A stretch of DNA of 57,482 nucleotides, from NCBI GenBank assembly GCA_030005635.1, contig JARUHP010000026.1, positions 1-57,482 on the forward strand, written 5' to 3'. The DNA is from Deltaproteobacteria bacterium IMCC39146 (GTDB lineage: Bacteria; Desulfobacterota; Desulfuromonadia; Desulfuromonadales; BM103). Shown here in pieces: positions 36,692 through 45,966 of the stretch. The position numbers were made by a program, and so were the translations under genes. The notes beneath the pieces are model-generated. The model was not told the DNA's origin. It ran no database searches and was given only the letters and a program-made list of their open reading frames with translations. The first letter of the stretch is position 1, and every line of letters starts with the position of its first letter.

Positions 36692-37345
36692 ATGGCACTA
36701 AATAGAGAAGAAATAGCTCAAAGGGCGGCTCAGGAGATTGAGGACGGATTTTATGTCAATCTCGGCATCGGCATCCCGACTATGGTTGCTAACTATATTG
36801 GCGATAAAGAGGTCTATTTACAATCAGAGAATGGTCTGCTCGGAATCGGCCCATATCCGCTGGAGGATGAACTCGATCCCGATCTGATCAATGCCGGCAA
36901 GGAGACAGTGACCATGACCACAGGCGCCAGTCTCTTCAGTAGTGCTGAATCTTTTGCGATGATACGTGGTGGCCATATCGATATCGCCATCCTCGGTGCA
37001 ATGGAGGTTTCCGAAAATGGAGACTTGGCCAACTGGATGATTCCCGGCAAGATGATCAAGGGCATGGGGGGTGCCATGGATCTGGTGCATGGGGCCAAGA
37101 AGGTCGTTGTCATTATGGAGCATTGCAACAAGAAGGGTGTGTCGAAGGTTCTGAAGAATTGCACCCTGCCATTGACCGGCCAGGGGGTGGTGCATCGCAT
37201 TATTACCGATATGGCCGTGATGGATGTAACCAGTAAAGGCTTACTCCTTAAAGAGGTTGCCTCTGGTTGTAGTCTAGAGCAGGTTCAACAGGCAACAGAG
37301 GCTACCTTGCTTGTCTATGAATATCAGCAAAGAGAGGCCGTGTGA
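36692..37345 (+). CDS. scoB: 3-oxoacid CoA-transferase subunit B
   Basis: A 217-residue beta subunit. The catalytic glutamate is E46 in LQSENGLLG, which forms the glutamyl-CoA thioester; [12 protein letters not shown] precedes it. It probably activates acetoacetate released by HMG-CoA lyase from leucine, feeding the thiolase. It starts 14 bases after scoA with AAGGAGAG upstream. Confidence 0.91.
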   Translation: MALNREEIAQRAAQEIEDGFYVNLGIGIPTMVANYIGDKEVYLQSENGLLGIGPYPLEDELDPDLINAGKETVTMTTGASLFSSAESFAMIRGGHIDIAILGAMEVSENGDLANWMIPGKMIKGMGGAMDLVHGAKKVVVIMEHCNKKGVSKVLKNCTLPLTGQGVVHRIITDMAVMDVTSKGLLLKEVASGCSLEQVQQATEATLLVYEYQQREAV

Positions 37346-38172
37346 CTGGGACCGGTTTGGGAATGCTGCCGGAGCTGAAAGACTCCTCCTTCACCCTTAC
37401 GGATCGGGTCGGCATCCTCACCTTTGAACGCAACGACGTCCGGAACGCCCTCACCGGAACCACCCTGGTCGATGATATTATTCGTACCATCGACTGGGCC
37501 AATAGCAGCCCAGATATATCGGTACTACTGCTTACTGGTGACGGATCAGCCTTTTCATCTGGCGGAAATGTCAAGGAAATGCAAGATCGCAAGGGCCTAT
37601 TTGGTGGCACGGTACTGGAGATTCAGGATCAGTATCGGCGAGGTATTCAGCGTCTGTCGCTGGCCCTGCATAGGGCAGAGCTCCCGCTGATCGCGGCGGT
37701 TAATGGCCCAGCCATTGGTGCTGGATTAGACCTCGCTTGCATGTGTGATATCCGTATCGGTTCAACAAAAGCTCTTATGGGAGAGACCTTCCTCAACCTG
37801 GGCATCATCCCCGGTGATGGCGGTGCCTGGTTTCTACAGCGACTGGTCGGTTATCAGCGAGCGGTGGAAATGAGTCTCACCGGTCGGTTGGTGAAGGCCG
37901 ATGAAGCGCTTGAGATGGGTCTACTGTTGGAGGTTGTTGAGACCGATGAGTTGCTACCGAGGGCAAAAGCATTAGCGGCCCAAATCGCCGCACAGCCCCC
38001 GCTGGCGCTACGCTTGACCAAGCGACTTCTTAAGTCGGCTCAAAAAATGGAACTCCCCGATTTTCTCGACGTTTGTGCCTCCTATCAGGGTATGGCGCAC
38101 CATACCGAGGATCACAAGGAGGCGGTTGACGCCTTTATTGAGAAGAGGCCCGGCAAGTATTCCGGTCGTTAA
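37342..38172 (+). CDS. crotonase-superfamily protein lacking both hydratase glutamates
   Basis: A 276-residue crotonase-fold protein with the oxyanion-hole region [10 protein letters not shown] and the late motif [13 protein letters not shown]. At the two hydratase glutamate positions it has Asp ([10 protein letters not shown]) and Phe ([11 protein letters not shown], counting from PG), so ordinary hydration is doubtful. An isomerase or another crotonase-type reaction on an unusual acyl-CoA is possible; the Asp in GDGG may be catalytic. A GTG start overlaps the scoB stop; a later ATG at 37363 is an alternative. Confidence 0.82.
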   Translation: MTGTGLGMLPELKDSSFTLTDRVGILTFERNDVRNALTGTTLVDDIIRTIDWANSSPDISVLLLTGDGSAFSSGGNVKEMQDRKGLFGGTVLEIQDQYRRGIQRLSLALHRAELPLIAAVNGPAIGAGLDLACMCDIRIGSTKALMGETFLNLGIIPGDGGAWFLQRLVGYQRAVEMSLTGRLVKADEALEMGLLLEVVETDELLPRAKALAAQIAAQPPLALRLTKRLLKSAQKMELPDFLDVCASYQGMAHHTEDHKEAVDAFIEKRPGKYSGR

Positions 38173-38245
38173 AGTGGTGTAGATTATTATCCAGCACGTA
38201 TTTGAAAATGCAGGCCAATCTAAGGTCAAATAAAGGAAAAACAGT

Positions 38246-38884
38246 ATGGAGTTGAAACTATATCATTGCCGTGATACCCGCTCCATGCGTCCGTTTTGGA
38301 CACTGGAAGAGCTGGGTATCGATTACGAACTGATAAAGTTGCCGATGTGGCCTCGGTTCAACTATGAAAACTATCTGGAAATCAACTCCTTGGGCACGGT
38401 ACCGACTCTAACTGATGGTGCTGTCACCATGACAGAGTCTGCCGCAATGACCCAATATCTGGTTGATAAATATGGTTCGGACAGTTCCCTTGCAATCAAA
38501 CCGGATGAGTCCGATTACGGTGAATATCTGAACTGGCTGCATCGTAGTGATACCACTTTGACCTTTCCCCAGACCTTGGTTTTGCGCTACTCCACCTTTG
38601 AAAAGCCGGAGCGTCTCTCTCCTCAGATTGTTGATGATTACACCAAGTGGTTTTTGTCCCGGGTGAAGTGTGTAGAGAGGGCACTACAGACTCGTGATTA
38701 CCTTTGTGGTGGTCGCTTTACTATTGCCGATATCGCAGTTCATTACGCCCTCTACTTTGCCAGGATGCTTAATCTTGATGTAAAGTTTGGCCCCAGGACC
38801 AAAGCCTATCTCGATCGGTTGATGGAGCGGCCAGCGTTTCAACGTTGTCTGGAAAAGCAGGCCGATATGGAAGTGCCCTTTTAG
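38246..38884 (+). CDS. glutathione S-transferase-like protein
   Basis: A 212-residue GST with an N-terminal thioredoxin-like domain (LYHCRDTRSMRPFWTLEELG; NSLGTVPTLTDG; TESAAMTQYL, the glutathione-binding SNAIL-like motif) and a C-terminal helical domain (LCGGRFTIADIAVHYAL). GSTs are uncommon in strict anaerobes. The location after the CoA transferase and odd crotonase may reflect a thiol-dependent isomerase or detoxifying role, which is inference. Confidence 0.84.
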   Translation: MELKLYHCRDTRSMRPFWTLEELGIDYELIKLPMWPRFNYENYLEINSLGTVPTLTDGAVTMTESAAMTQYLVDKYGSDSSLAIKPDESDYGEYLNWLHRSDTTLTFPQTLVLRYSTFEKPERLSPQIVDDYTKWFLSRVKCVERALQTRDYLCGGRFTIADIAVHYALYFARMLNLDVKFGPRTKAYLDRLMERPAFQRCLEKQADMEVPF

Positions 38885-38964
38885 AGTATCCAAAAGCTGG
38901 AGTAAGAGAGGTGCAGAATGGGTCCTTTTGACTACTAAATTGAACCAATGGTTGGCTAGAATCC

Positions 38965-40338
38965 ATGGGTATGCGATCAAAGGACAATAGATTGAAAATT
39001 ATCAATTCAGTAGCTGCCGTATTTTGTCATGATGGCAATGTGTTTTCAGTACGTCGTCAATCGTACCTCAATGCTTTTCCGGGATACGATACCTTCCCGG
39101 GCGGAAAGATTGATCCGGAAGACTCTTCGAACCAACATCAGTCCTGCTTTCTCAGTGAACTGGATGGGCAAGAAGCTCACGCACTGGTCCGGGAGATTCA
39201 GGAAGAGCTTGCTTATGACATCCCCGAGGGGATTACTTCTGGCCAGGTAACCTCGGTGAGGTATCTGGCAACGGCATTGGCACCTGCCCTCACACCTGTT
39301 CGATTTTGTTTGCACTTCTTCCGCATCGATCTCAAAACACGCCCACTCTTTGTCGCGGATCGTGGCGAGATTGCAGATAGCTGCTGGCAGACCCCTCAGC
39401 AGTTGCTTAACAGGTTCCACGGTGGCGACTCCTTGATGGTTCCCCCTCTTCGATGGATGCTTGAAGAGTTGGGCCGCAATCCTCAAGGTGCCAATATTGG
39501 CGACCTCTCGCCACAGTTCGAGGAAGAGAATTATGTGCCGCTGTTGGAGTTCTTGAGTGGCATCAATATCCTGCCCATTCCGTCCTGTACCTTCCCACCT
39601 GAAAGGAGAACAAATGCCTTCTTGCTCGGCGATGGAGATGTGCAAAAGGTTCTGGTCGATCCATCCCCTGAATCACCGCAGGTGCTGGAAAAGTTGCTAA
39701 GAACGCTTAAGCCTTACGGTGTAGATGCACTCTTTGTAACTCATCACCATCGCGATCATCGTGAGCATGTGCCCGAGCTGGCCAGGCGATTTGATGTGCC
39801 GGTTTGGATGAGTGAGTACACCTACTCCCGCATTGTTCAAAGAGAGGGGGCCAGCCACTTCTCTGGCGTTGACGTTGAGTTAAAGAGGGAGGGGGATATT
39901 GTGACAAGCTGGAAGGGAGAGGTTGTCCGGGTCTATGAGGTGCCAGGGCACGATGCTGGTCAGCTGGCACTCGCCCCTGAATCGCTGCGCTGGTTTATTG
40001 TTGGCGATCTCATTCAGAGTATCGGTTCTGTGGTTATTCCAGCTCCAGAAGGAGATATGGCAACATATTTTCAAACGCTGGAGAAGATTATTGATCTGGA
40101 TCCGGCCGTTATTCTTCCATCACACGGTACGCCCATGCGAAGTTCTCTTCGTCTTGCTGCCGCCTTGAAGCACCGCCGCGTTAGAGAGAATGAAATTATG
40201 GAATTACATACCGGTGGGAAGTCGACAGATCAGATTCTCGAAATCATCTATGGTTGTGTCGATCAGCGTTTGCGGCCCTTTGCGTTGTTGAATATTGAAT
40301 CGCATATAGTTAAGTTGAGGCAGGAGGGACGTCTTTAA
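38965..40338 (+). CDS. Nudix-metallo-beta-lactamase fusion protein
   Basis: A 457-residue two-domain protein. Residues 12-165 form a Nudix domain (GGKID start of the box and REIQEEL at 76-82, with a long insertion between them). Residues about 195-400 form a metallo-beta-lactamase hydrolase with THHHRDHRE and later histidines (VPGHDAGQLAL; LPSHGTP). The C-terminal winged helix (ENEIMELHTGGKSTDQIL) resembles LACTB2. Each part could cleave phosphoanhydride and (thio)ester or RNA phosphodiester bonds. An ATG at 38965 has no ribosome site; TTG at 38992, preceded by AAGGA, may be the true start. Confidence 0.85.
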   Translation: MGMRSKDNRLKIINSVAAVFCHDGNVFSVRRQSYLNAFPGYDTFPGGKIDPEDSSNQHQSCFLSELDGQEAHALVREIQEELAYDIPEGITSGQVTSVRYLATALAPALTPVRFCLHFFRIDLKTRPLFVADRGEIADSCWQTPQQLLNRFHGGDSLMVPPLRWMLEELGRNPQGANIGDLSPQFEEENYVPLLEFLSGINILPIPSCTFPPERRTNAFLLGDGDVQKVLVDPSPESPQVLEKLLRTLKPYGVDALFVTHHHRDHREHVPELARRFDVPVWMSEYTYSRIVQREGASHFSGVDVELKREGDIVTSWKGEVVRVYEVPGHDAGQLALAPESLRWFIVGDLIQSIGSVVIPAPEGDMATYFQTLEKIIDLDPAVILPSHGTPMRSSLRLAAALKHRRVRENEIMELHTGGKSTDQILEIIYGCVDQRLRPFALLNIESHIVKLRQEGRL

Positions 40339-40503
40339 AAGAGTACTCAGAGAACAAGGGGATATTCCTCTACCTCCCATGTGTATGTCGTTCATAATTG
40401 ATTGTATAGACTCTTTGCCGTGTTGCTTTGTCTCTCACGCAGTGAATATAAACGTCTGCAATTACCAGGGACCACGCATCCATATTGATGGTCGTAAATG
40501 TCG

Positions 40504-40518
40504 TGGCTCTCACATGGC
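40504..40518 (+). promoter_or_regulatory. weak -24/-12-like sequence before the MFS gene
   Basis: TGGCTC, five bases, TGGC: eight of ten consensus positions of a sigma-54 promoter with correct spacing, 65 bases before the ATG. The -12 element has TGGC instead of TTGC, so this is uncertain. Confidence 0.3.
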
Positions 40519-40582
40519 TCAAATAGCCTTCAATACAGCTCTGTAGGTAGAATCGATCGATGGTGAAATAAGGAGATCAATC

Positions 40583-41917
40583 ATGCATCATGTGTCCATT
40601 GCCCTTCCCGATTACAGTAGAAGCCGCTTCCTGATAGCCCGATGGAGCATCTTTGCCATGCTGATCCTCGCCTACATGTTGGTGTTCTTTCACCGTATGG
40701 CTCCGGCGGTGGTCTCTGCCGACTTGATGAGGGATTTTAATACCAGCGGGGCGGCACTTGGCTCTCTGGCCGCAATGTACTTCTATATCTACACGGCCAT
40801 GCAAATACCCTCTGGGGTTCTAGCTGATACCCTTGGGGCCAGGGTAACCGTCGCTATCGGCAACCTGATCGCAGGTGTAGGGTCGATCTGTTTTGGACTT
40901 GCGGACAGTTTCTGGGCGGTCTCGTGTGGGCGTGCGTTGGTAGGCTTGGGTGTGTCGGTGGTCTTTGTCGGGCTGTTCAAGAGCAACAGTGTCTGGTTCA
41001 GCGAACGTAATTACGGCATGGTCAGCGGGCTCACCCTCCTCCTTGGGAATATCGGAGCCATGGCCTCGGCTGGACCTTTGGCCGCTCTGCTCGGGTTCTA
41101 TTCCTGGCGGTCGATTTTTGTTGCATTGGGAGCAATTTCACTGCTGCTAGCAGGTCTTACCTTTCTGTTGGTGCGCAATACTCCCGAAGAACTTGGTTTC
41201 CCGTCGGTTCGTGAGATGGAAGGGAGTAAGCGGACCGATCAGAGGAAGCGCCATTGGATGGTCGATCTCAAGGAGGTGTTGGCGACTCGGCACGCCTGGC
41301 CGAGTTTTTGGGTCGATATGGGGATGGTCGGCGGCATGCTCGCCTTTATCGGTTTGTGGGCTATACCCTTTCTGCGCGACACCCAGGGACTCGACCGCTC
41401 TGCCGCATCGATCTACACAACCGTAGCTCTGGGCGGATTTGCGGTTGGCTCTATGCTGGCTGGCTGGTCTTCAGATCGCATAGGGAGGCGCAAACCCGTA
41501 ATCTTGGCGGGAACAGTTATCTATTTTTTGGCCTGCCTGGGTCTTGCCTATCTACCTTGGTCACCAGGGATTAGCGGAATGTCCCTCTTTGCTCTGATCG
41601 GTTTCGGCGCTGGGGGCTTTATCGTCACCTTTGCCTGCGCAAAAGAGGTGGTAGCTCCGCCTCTGGCAGGGATGGCAGTCGGTCTGGTCAATACGGGACT
41701 GTTCTTGGGGGCGGCGATCATACAACCGTTGTTCGGCTGGATGATGGATCTGGGTTGGGACGGCACGGCTGCCGGTGGAGTTCGAGTGTATCAGCCCGCT
41801 GATTATAACCTCGGTTTCATTGCCATGCTGGTCTTTGCCCTGCTTGCCATTGTCGCTGCTACCCGTGTTCGCGAAACCCAGTGTAAAAACATGACCCTGA
41901 CTGAAAGAGGAGAATGA
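40583..41917 (+). CDS. MFS transporter
   Basis: A 444-residue protein with about 12 hydrophobic segments and the MFS loop-2-3 motif region (GVLADTLGARVTVAIG) repeated between TM8 and TM9 (GWSSDRIGRRKPVIL). A central loop near 210-240 separates the halves. The group resembles bacterial organic-acid/anion exporters or importers, but no substrate can be inferred. A good AAGGAG site lies before the ATG. It stands alone, 244 bases after the Nudix fusion gene. Confidence 0.88.
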   Translation: MHHVSIALPDYSRSRFLIARWSIFAMLILAYMLVFFHRMAPAVVSADLMRDFNTSGAALGSLAAMYFYIYTAMQIPSGVLADTLGARVTVAIGNLIAGVGSICFGLADSFWAVSCGRALVGLGVSVVFVGLFKSNSVWFSERNYGMVSGLTLLLGNIGAMASAGPLAALLGFYSWRSIFVALGAISLLLAGLTFLLVRNTPEELGFPSVREMEGSKRTDQRKRHWMVDLKEVLATRHAWPSFWVDMGMVGGMLAFIGLWAIPFLRDTQGLDRSAASIYTTVALGGFAVGSMLAGWSSDRIGRRKPVILAGTVIYFLACLGLAYLPWSPGISGMSLFALIGFGAGGFIVTFACAKEVVAPPLAGMAVGLVNTGLFLGAAIIQPLFGWMMDLGWDGTAAGGVRVYQPADYNLGFIAMLVFALLAIVAATRVRETQCKNMTLTERGE

Positions 41918-42356
41918 GAAGGCTCTTCTTTTCATCGATCAGAATAATTACTTGATGCAATGAAAATGCTGCGGCCAAGTATAACTATTCCGGTGCTCGG
42001 TTGATGGATCTGGGGCTGCGGGGAAGATTAACACTCTTCAGGTTTAGTTCTTGAAACGCTATAAATCCTGATATGGCTGGCTGTTGTCAACAGGAGACAC
42101 CATTTCCGCCCACTGCGTTTTTTGGGTTTGGTTTTAGTGTGATTGCAAGGCATTGTCAGAGGCGGAACCTGTTTTGCGAGGGTTTTAAATCTCTTCCGTC
42201 AGGATAACTTTATCAAGCTAAGTGTGTCCCACTATCAATAGAATCTGATGGTAGACACCTGATCCGTTTCTCCTGGATGATCAGCTTTGCTGATCCTGAA
42301 CGGGAATGTCCCCTTGTCCGCTCAAATATTGATTTGAGTAAACTGTTGAGCCGCGG
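41918..42356. other. 439-bp gap between converging genes
   Basis: Lies between the 3' ends of the MFS and KAS III genes. It holds the hairpin at 42279-42295 and a GTGTCCCACTATC/GATGGTAGACAC imperfect inverted repeat around 42223-42257 that could be an insertion-sequence remnant. No gene is supported. Confidence 0.45.
42279..42295. repeat. perfect GATCAGC/GCTGATC hairpin
   Basis: A 7-bp stem with a TTT loop between two converging genes. There is no T-run, so it is only a possible weak terminator or a remnant of a mobile element. Confidence 0.35.
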
Positions 42357-43508
42357 CTATAGCTTCTCCAACAGTAAGCTGCCGACCGAATAACCGGCAC
42401 CAAACGAACAGATAATACCTTTATCTCCAGAGGCTAAATCCTCGTGGAACTTGTGAAATGACACTATGGCTCCGGCTGATACGGTGTTGCCGTACTCTTC
42501 AAGAACGTTGGGTGCTTCGTTCGGTAGCGCTTTGCGACCCAACAACTTCTGCGCCGCAAACTGGTTCATGTTGATATTCGCTTGATGCAGCCACATCCGC
42601 CGGATGTCTGAACTTTCGATACCATAATCTTTGATCTGCTGGCTCACCAGCTTAATGACCATTGGCAGCAACTCCTTGAACACCTTCCTGCCCTCCTGAA
42701 CAAACCATTGGTCGGGTTCGAAAAAACGTTCCAGGGTCAAATTTGCCTCAGCGCGTGTAAGATAACTGAGATCTGTACGGATATTGTTAGAGAAGGCTGT
42801 TGCCAACTGACGATCAAGGATTTGGAATAGTTGCTCACCGGCGGCCTTCTCTTTGCGCTCAAGTACGACAGCAGTGGCAACGTCACCAAAGATGAAATGG
42901 CTATCGCGATCACGAAAATTCAGCTGTGGAGTGAAAAACTCAGGGCTGACTACCAGCGCACAGTTCGCAGTCCCGGAGATAAGTGCATCAATTGCCATTG
43001 ATATGGCAAAGGTCGCAGTAGAGCAGGCTACAGACATATCAAAAGCGTAGCCGCCACAACCGAGTGCTTGTTGAATCTCTATGCCAACTGCTGGCCAGGG
43101 GCGCTCAGAAGTGGACGCCCCGCAAATGACCAGATCGACCTCTTCCGGCTTTTTACCAGCACGATCCAGGGCTTCAGTTGCTGCGGCAACGGCCATCTCC
43201 GCACTGATCGAAAGTTCTTCCTTTGCCCGTCTGGGAACCACCGGCATCATCCGGTCCACATCCAGTAATCCTTCTTTGAACATGGCATAGCGTTGTTTGA
43301 TTCCTGATACTTTTTCGATAAAGTCCACGCTCGAATGCTGAAGTTCGGCGACTTCTTCCCGCTCTATGGACTCTGCGTTTTCGGCGTTGAACTTATCCAC
43401 ATAGGCACTATGCGCCTGAACCAATTCTTTGTTACTAACCGAATGAGGAGGGGTAAACAAGCCGGTACCGCTGATTACTATTGGGGTTTTATTTGGAAGT
43501 CTTCGCAT
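42357..43508 (-). CDS. long-form 3-oxoacyl-ACP synthase III
   Basis: A 383-residue KAS III with the Cys-His-Asn triad: C162 in SVACSTATF, His in LHQANINMNQ and Asn in YGNTVSAGAI. It is longer than FabH (about 317 residues). The features FRDRDSHFIFGD, VQEGRKVFKE and an N-terminal TGLFTPP recall Pseudomonas PA3286, which condenses medium-chain acyl-CoA from beta-oxidation with malonyl-ACP. In this neighbourhood it could divert beta-oxidation intermediates into fatty acid synthesis. It is transcribed together with the methyltransferase gene upstream of it. Confidence 0.87.
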   Translation of the reverse strand: MRRLPNKTPIVISGTGLFTPPHSVSNKELVQAHSAYVDKFNAENAESIEREEVAELQHSSVDFIEKVSGIKQRYAMFKEGLLDVDRMMPVVPRRAKEELSISAEMAVAAATEALDRAGKKPEEVDLVICGASTSERPWPAVGIEIQQALGCGGYAFDMSVACSTATFAISMAIDALISGTANCALVVSPEFFTPQLNFRDRDSHFIFGDVATAVVLERKEKAAGEQLFQILDRQLATAFSNNIRTDLSYLTRAEANLTLERFFEPDQWFVQEGRKVFKELLPMVIKLVSQQIKDYGIESSDIRRMWLHQANINMNQFAAQKLLGRKALPNEAPNVLEEYGNTVSAGAIVSFHKFHEDLASGDKGIICSFGAGYSVGSLLLEKL

Positions 43509-43578
43509 CTACTTTTCCTTTTCTGTTACACCGCTGAATGTTTGGCCTCAAAAGGGTGGATCGTCGGGATTCTAGATT

Positions 43579-44415
43579 TTATTTTATATACTGGTCAAGG
43601 TAGCAGTGTTTTTCGGGTTTTATTGCCAATATGCTTGCAAATGCAATATGCCCAAACCAGTTATTGGTGTCGCTTCTCCGGCGAGCTTCAGATTTCAGGG
43701 CGTCTGCTTTCTCTTTAACCATAGAGCCTGTTTGAACTAACACGTCTGCTCCACGGTCAATCCAGGTAAGCATGTATGAACCTTTTCCTGCTTCCATGTA
43801 TCCGTGACTTCGCATCGGTTTCACATCGAATCCGCAAGATTGAACTAGCACTGGTAGTCGCCGCACCAACCACTGGTCGTGAACAAAGCTGTCACGAAAT
43901 GCATGGATGCATGCCTCGAGTGGATCGAAATCCCCTTTGGCAATGGTAGCGGTTGCGTAGTCTCCGTCAAAAACTGCCAGGCAACCATTGGGCCGGAGAA
44001 CTCTATAGGCTTCTGATACAAGTTCCTCTGGATCGGGCACATGGCACATGGTGGTGTGAATGACGACAACATCGAACGACTGGTCATTGAAGGGCAAGGA
44101 GCGACCATCGCCATGCTCAAACGTGAGGTTTGGGACTGCACTACCCAGTTCCCGAGCCTTCGATATGAATACGGGAGAAGGGTCTATGCCCACTGCCTCA
44201 GAAACACCTGGCCATCGGGCCAGGGTTCGGGTAACACCGCCGGTGCCAGAGCCTATCTCCAGTACGCGTGATTCATTTGGGAAGTCGATTTCAGACAGAT
44301 ACGACTCGAGCATCTCCAGCTGCTGAACATCGGCTGCTCTCATTTCTAAAACATCAGCGAGTCGCTCTTGGACGTTTTGGTCTACCTCGCTTATCGTCGC
44401 ATATAAATCAGCCAT
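43579..44415 (-). CDS. class I SAM-dependent methyltransferase
   Basis: A 278-residue methyltransferase. Motif I is LEIGSGTGGVTRTLA (near residues 50-64), followed by an acidic end of strand 2 (GIDPSP), GDGRSLPF and DVVVIHTTMCHVPD (motif post-II). The fold is that of UbiE/COQ5-like enzymes; the acceptor is not evident. It lies 70 bases upstream of the KAS III gene on the same strand, so the two may make or modify a lipid or small metabolite. No SAM riboswitch was seen. Confidence 0.82.
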   Translation of the reverse strand: MADLYATISEVDQNVQERLADVLEMRAADVQQLEMLESYLSEIDFPNESRVLEIGSGTGGVTRTLARWPGVSEAVGIDPSPVFISKARELGSAVPNLTFEHGDGRSLPFNDQSFDVVVIHTTMCHVPDPEELVSEAYRVLRPNGCLAVFDGDYATATIAKGDFDPLEACIHAFRDSFVHDQWLVRRLPVLVQSCGFDVKPMRSHGYMEAGKGSYMLTWIDRGADVLVQTGSMVKEKADALKSEARRRSDTNNWFGHIAFASILAIKPEKHCYLDQYIK

Positions 44416-44757
44416 AAGAATGTCCTCTCAAGATTGTTTTTAATGTTGATACGGGTTTGTGAAAAAGCGGCGCTTGTCTCAATCTGTATAATTTCTCTTT
44501 TCGTAGAAAAAATCTGTGGGTCACAGCTACTCTTGGTTTGCCCCCTTATAAAAGTGTAACGTGTTTCTATTTGTGTAAAAGATTATGGCTAAAATCTCGT
44601 CTGTATTGATAACCACCGTTAGATGTAAAGTCAAGAATTTCTATTAAAAACGATTGGTTAGAAAACAAAAAAATGTTTATTTATTAATATAACGATGTTT
44701 GGTATACAGGTTGCAATTTGACAGGGAAACTAATTTAATCAAAAGGAGATTTACACA
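44416..44757. other. 342-bp divergent intergenic region
   Basis: A/T-rich region between the methyltransferase gene (minus) and the leucine operon (plus). It contains the sigma-54 promoter at 44700-44714 and an A-rich tract at 44660-44690 suitable for DNA bending (IHF-like context). No coding frame was found. Confidence 0.55.
44700..44714 (+). promoter_or_regulatory. sigma-54 (-24/-12) promoter of the leucine operon
   Basis: TTTGGTATACAGGTTGCAAT (44698-44717): TGGTAT, five bases, TTGC. The GG and GC are 10 bases apart as required. The -12 half is perfect and the -24 half has TGG with two changes. It lies 43 bases before the isovaleryl-CoA dehydrogenase start. Confidence 0.65.
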
Positions 44758-45927
44758 ATGGCCAGTTATCCAACCCTCAATTTTAATCTTGGTGAAACCG
44801 CAGATCTACTCCGTGACACAGTGGCAAATTTTGCTGCTGATGAACTTGCACCTCGTGCTGCCGACATTGATCGGGACAATGAATTTCCTGCTGACATGTG
44901 GCGTAAAATGGGGGATTTGGGACTGCTTGGCATCACCATCTCAGAAGAGTACGGCGGCGCCGACATGGGTTATCTCGAGCATGTTATCGCAATGGAGGAG
45001 CTTAGTCGTGCTTCGGCCTCTGTTGCCCTTTCCTACGGCGCTCATTCAAACCTCTGTGTTAATCAAATATATCGTAACGGTACCGAGGAACAGAAAAAGA
45101 AATATCTGCCCAAATTGGTGACCGGTGAGTATGTCGGTGCTCTGGCTATGAGTGAGCCTGGAGCTGGCTCCGATGTTGTCAGCATGAGGCTGCATGCCAA
45201 GAAGAATGGTGACCACTATCTGCTCAACGGCAACAAAATGTGGATTACCAATGGCCCAGATGCTGACGTCCTGGTGGTCTATGCCAAGACCGACCCTGAG
45301 GCAGGTTCCCGCGGCATCAGTGCTTTCCTTGTCGAGAAGGGGATGCCTGGATTCTCAACCGCCCAGAAACTCGACAAGTTGGGGATGCGTGGTTCGAATA
45401 CCTGTGAACTGGTCTTTGAAAACTGTCAGGTTCCAGCTGAGAACATGCTTGGTGCCGAAGGTCGAGGGGTCAATATCTTGATGAGTGGCCTCGACTATGA
45501 GCGTGCTGTCCTCTCCGGTGGGCCCCTGGGCATTATGCAGGCCTGTATGGATGTGGTTGTGCCTTATATTCACGAGCGTAAACAGTTCGGGCAATCGATC
45601 GGCACCTTTCAGCTGATGCAGGGCAAGATCGCCGACATGTACAGCACCATGCATGCGACCAAGGCCTATGTCTATGCTGTTGCTCAGGCCTGTGACCGCG
45701 GTGAGACCGCTCGTAAGGATGCCGCTGGTGCCATTCTCTATTCAGCAGAAAAGGCCACCTGGATGGCTTTAGAGGCAATTCAGACCCTTGGCGGTAACGG
45801 CTATACCAACGAATACCCGACTGGCCGCTTTTTGCGCGATGCAAAGCTGTACGAGATCGGTGCCGGAACCTCTGAGATCCGTCGAATGCTTATTGGTCGT
45901 GAACTTTTCAACGAAAGTTCTGCTTAG
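44758..45927 (+). CDS. ivd: isovaleryl-CoA dehydrogenase
   Basis: A 389-residue acyl-CoA dehydrogenase. Its catalytic glutamate is E248 in [15 protein letters not shown], the position specific to isovaleryl-CoA dehydrogenases, while the ordinary site near the C-terminus reads [10 protein letters not shown] with Gly in place of Glu. This makes the call much firmer than general similarity. It converts isovaleryl-CoA from leucine to 3-methylcrotonyl-CoA, delivering electrons to ETF. AAAAGGAG precedes the ATG and it begins a seven-gene operon. Confidence 0.94.
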   Translation: MASYPTLNFNLGETADLLRDTVANFAADELAPRAADIDRDNEFPADMWRKMGDLGLLGITISEEYGGADMGYLEHVIAMEELSRASASVALSYGAHSNLCVNQIYRNGTEEQKKKYLPKLVTGEYVGALAMSEPGAGSDVVSMRLHAKKNGDHYLLNGNKMWITNGPDADVLVVYAKTDPEAGSRGISAFLVEKGMPGFSTAQKLDKLGMRGSNTCELVFENCQVPAENMLGAEGRGVNILMSGLDYERAVLSGGPLGIMQACMDVVVPYIHERKQFGQSIGTFQLMQGKIADMYSTMHATKAYVYAVAQACDRGETARKDAAGAILYSAEKATWMALEAIQTLGGNGYTNEYPTGRFLRDAKLYEIGAGTSEIRRMLIGRELFNESSA

Positions 45928-45966
45928 CCTTATTTCAACCACCAGCGAAAAGAACAGGAAGAGTTT

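Noticed and set aside
40380-40545. Short plus-strand frame starting MCMSFIID before the MFS gene
   Set aside because: No ribosome site and no recognisable features; overlaps the candidate promoter.
42223-42320. Suspected insertion-sequence remnant between MFS and KAS III genes
   Set aside because: Imperfect inverted repeats only; no coding remnant recognised.
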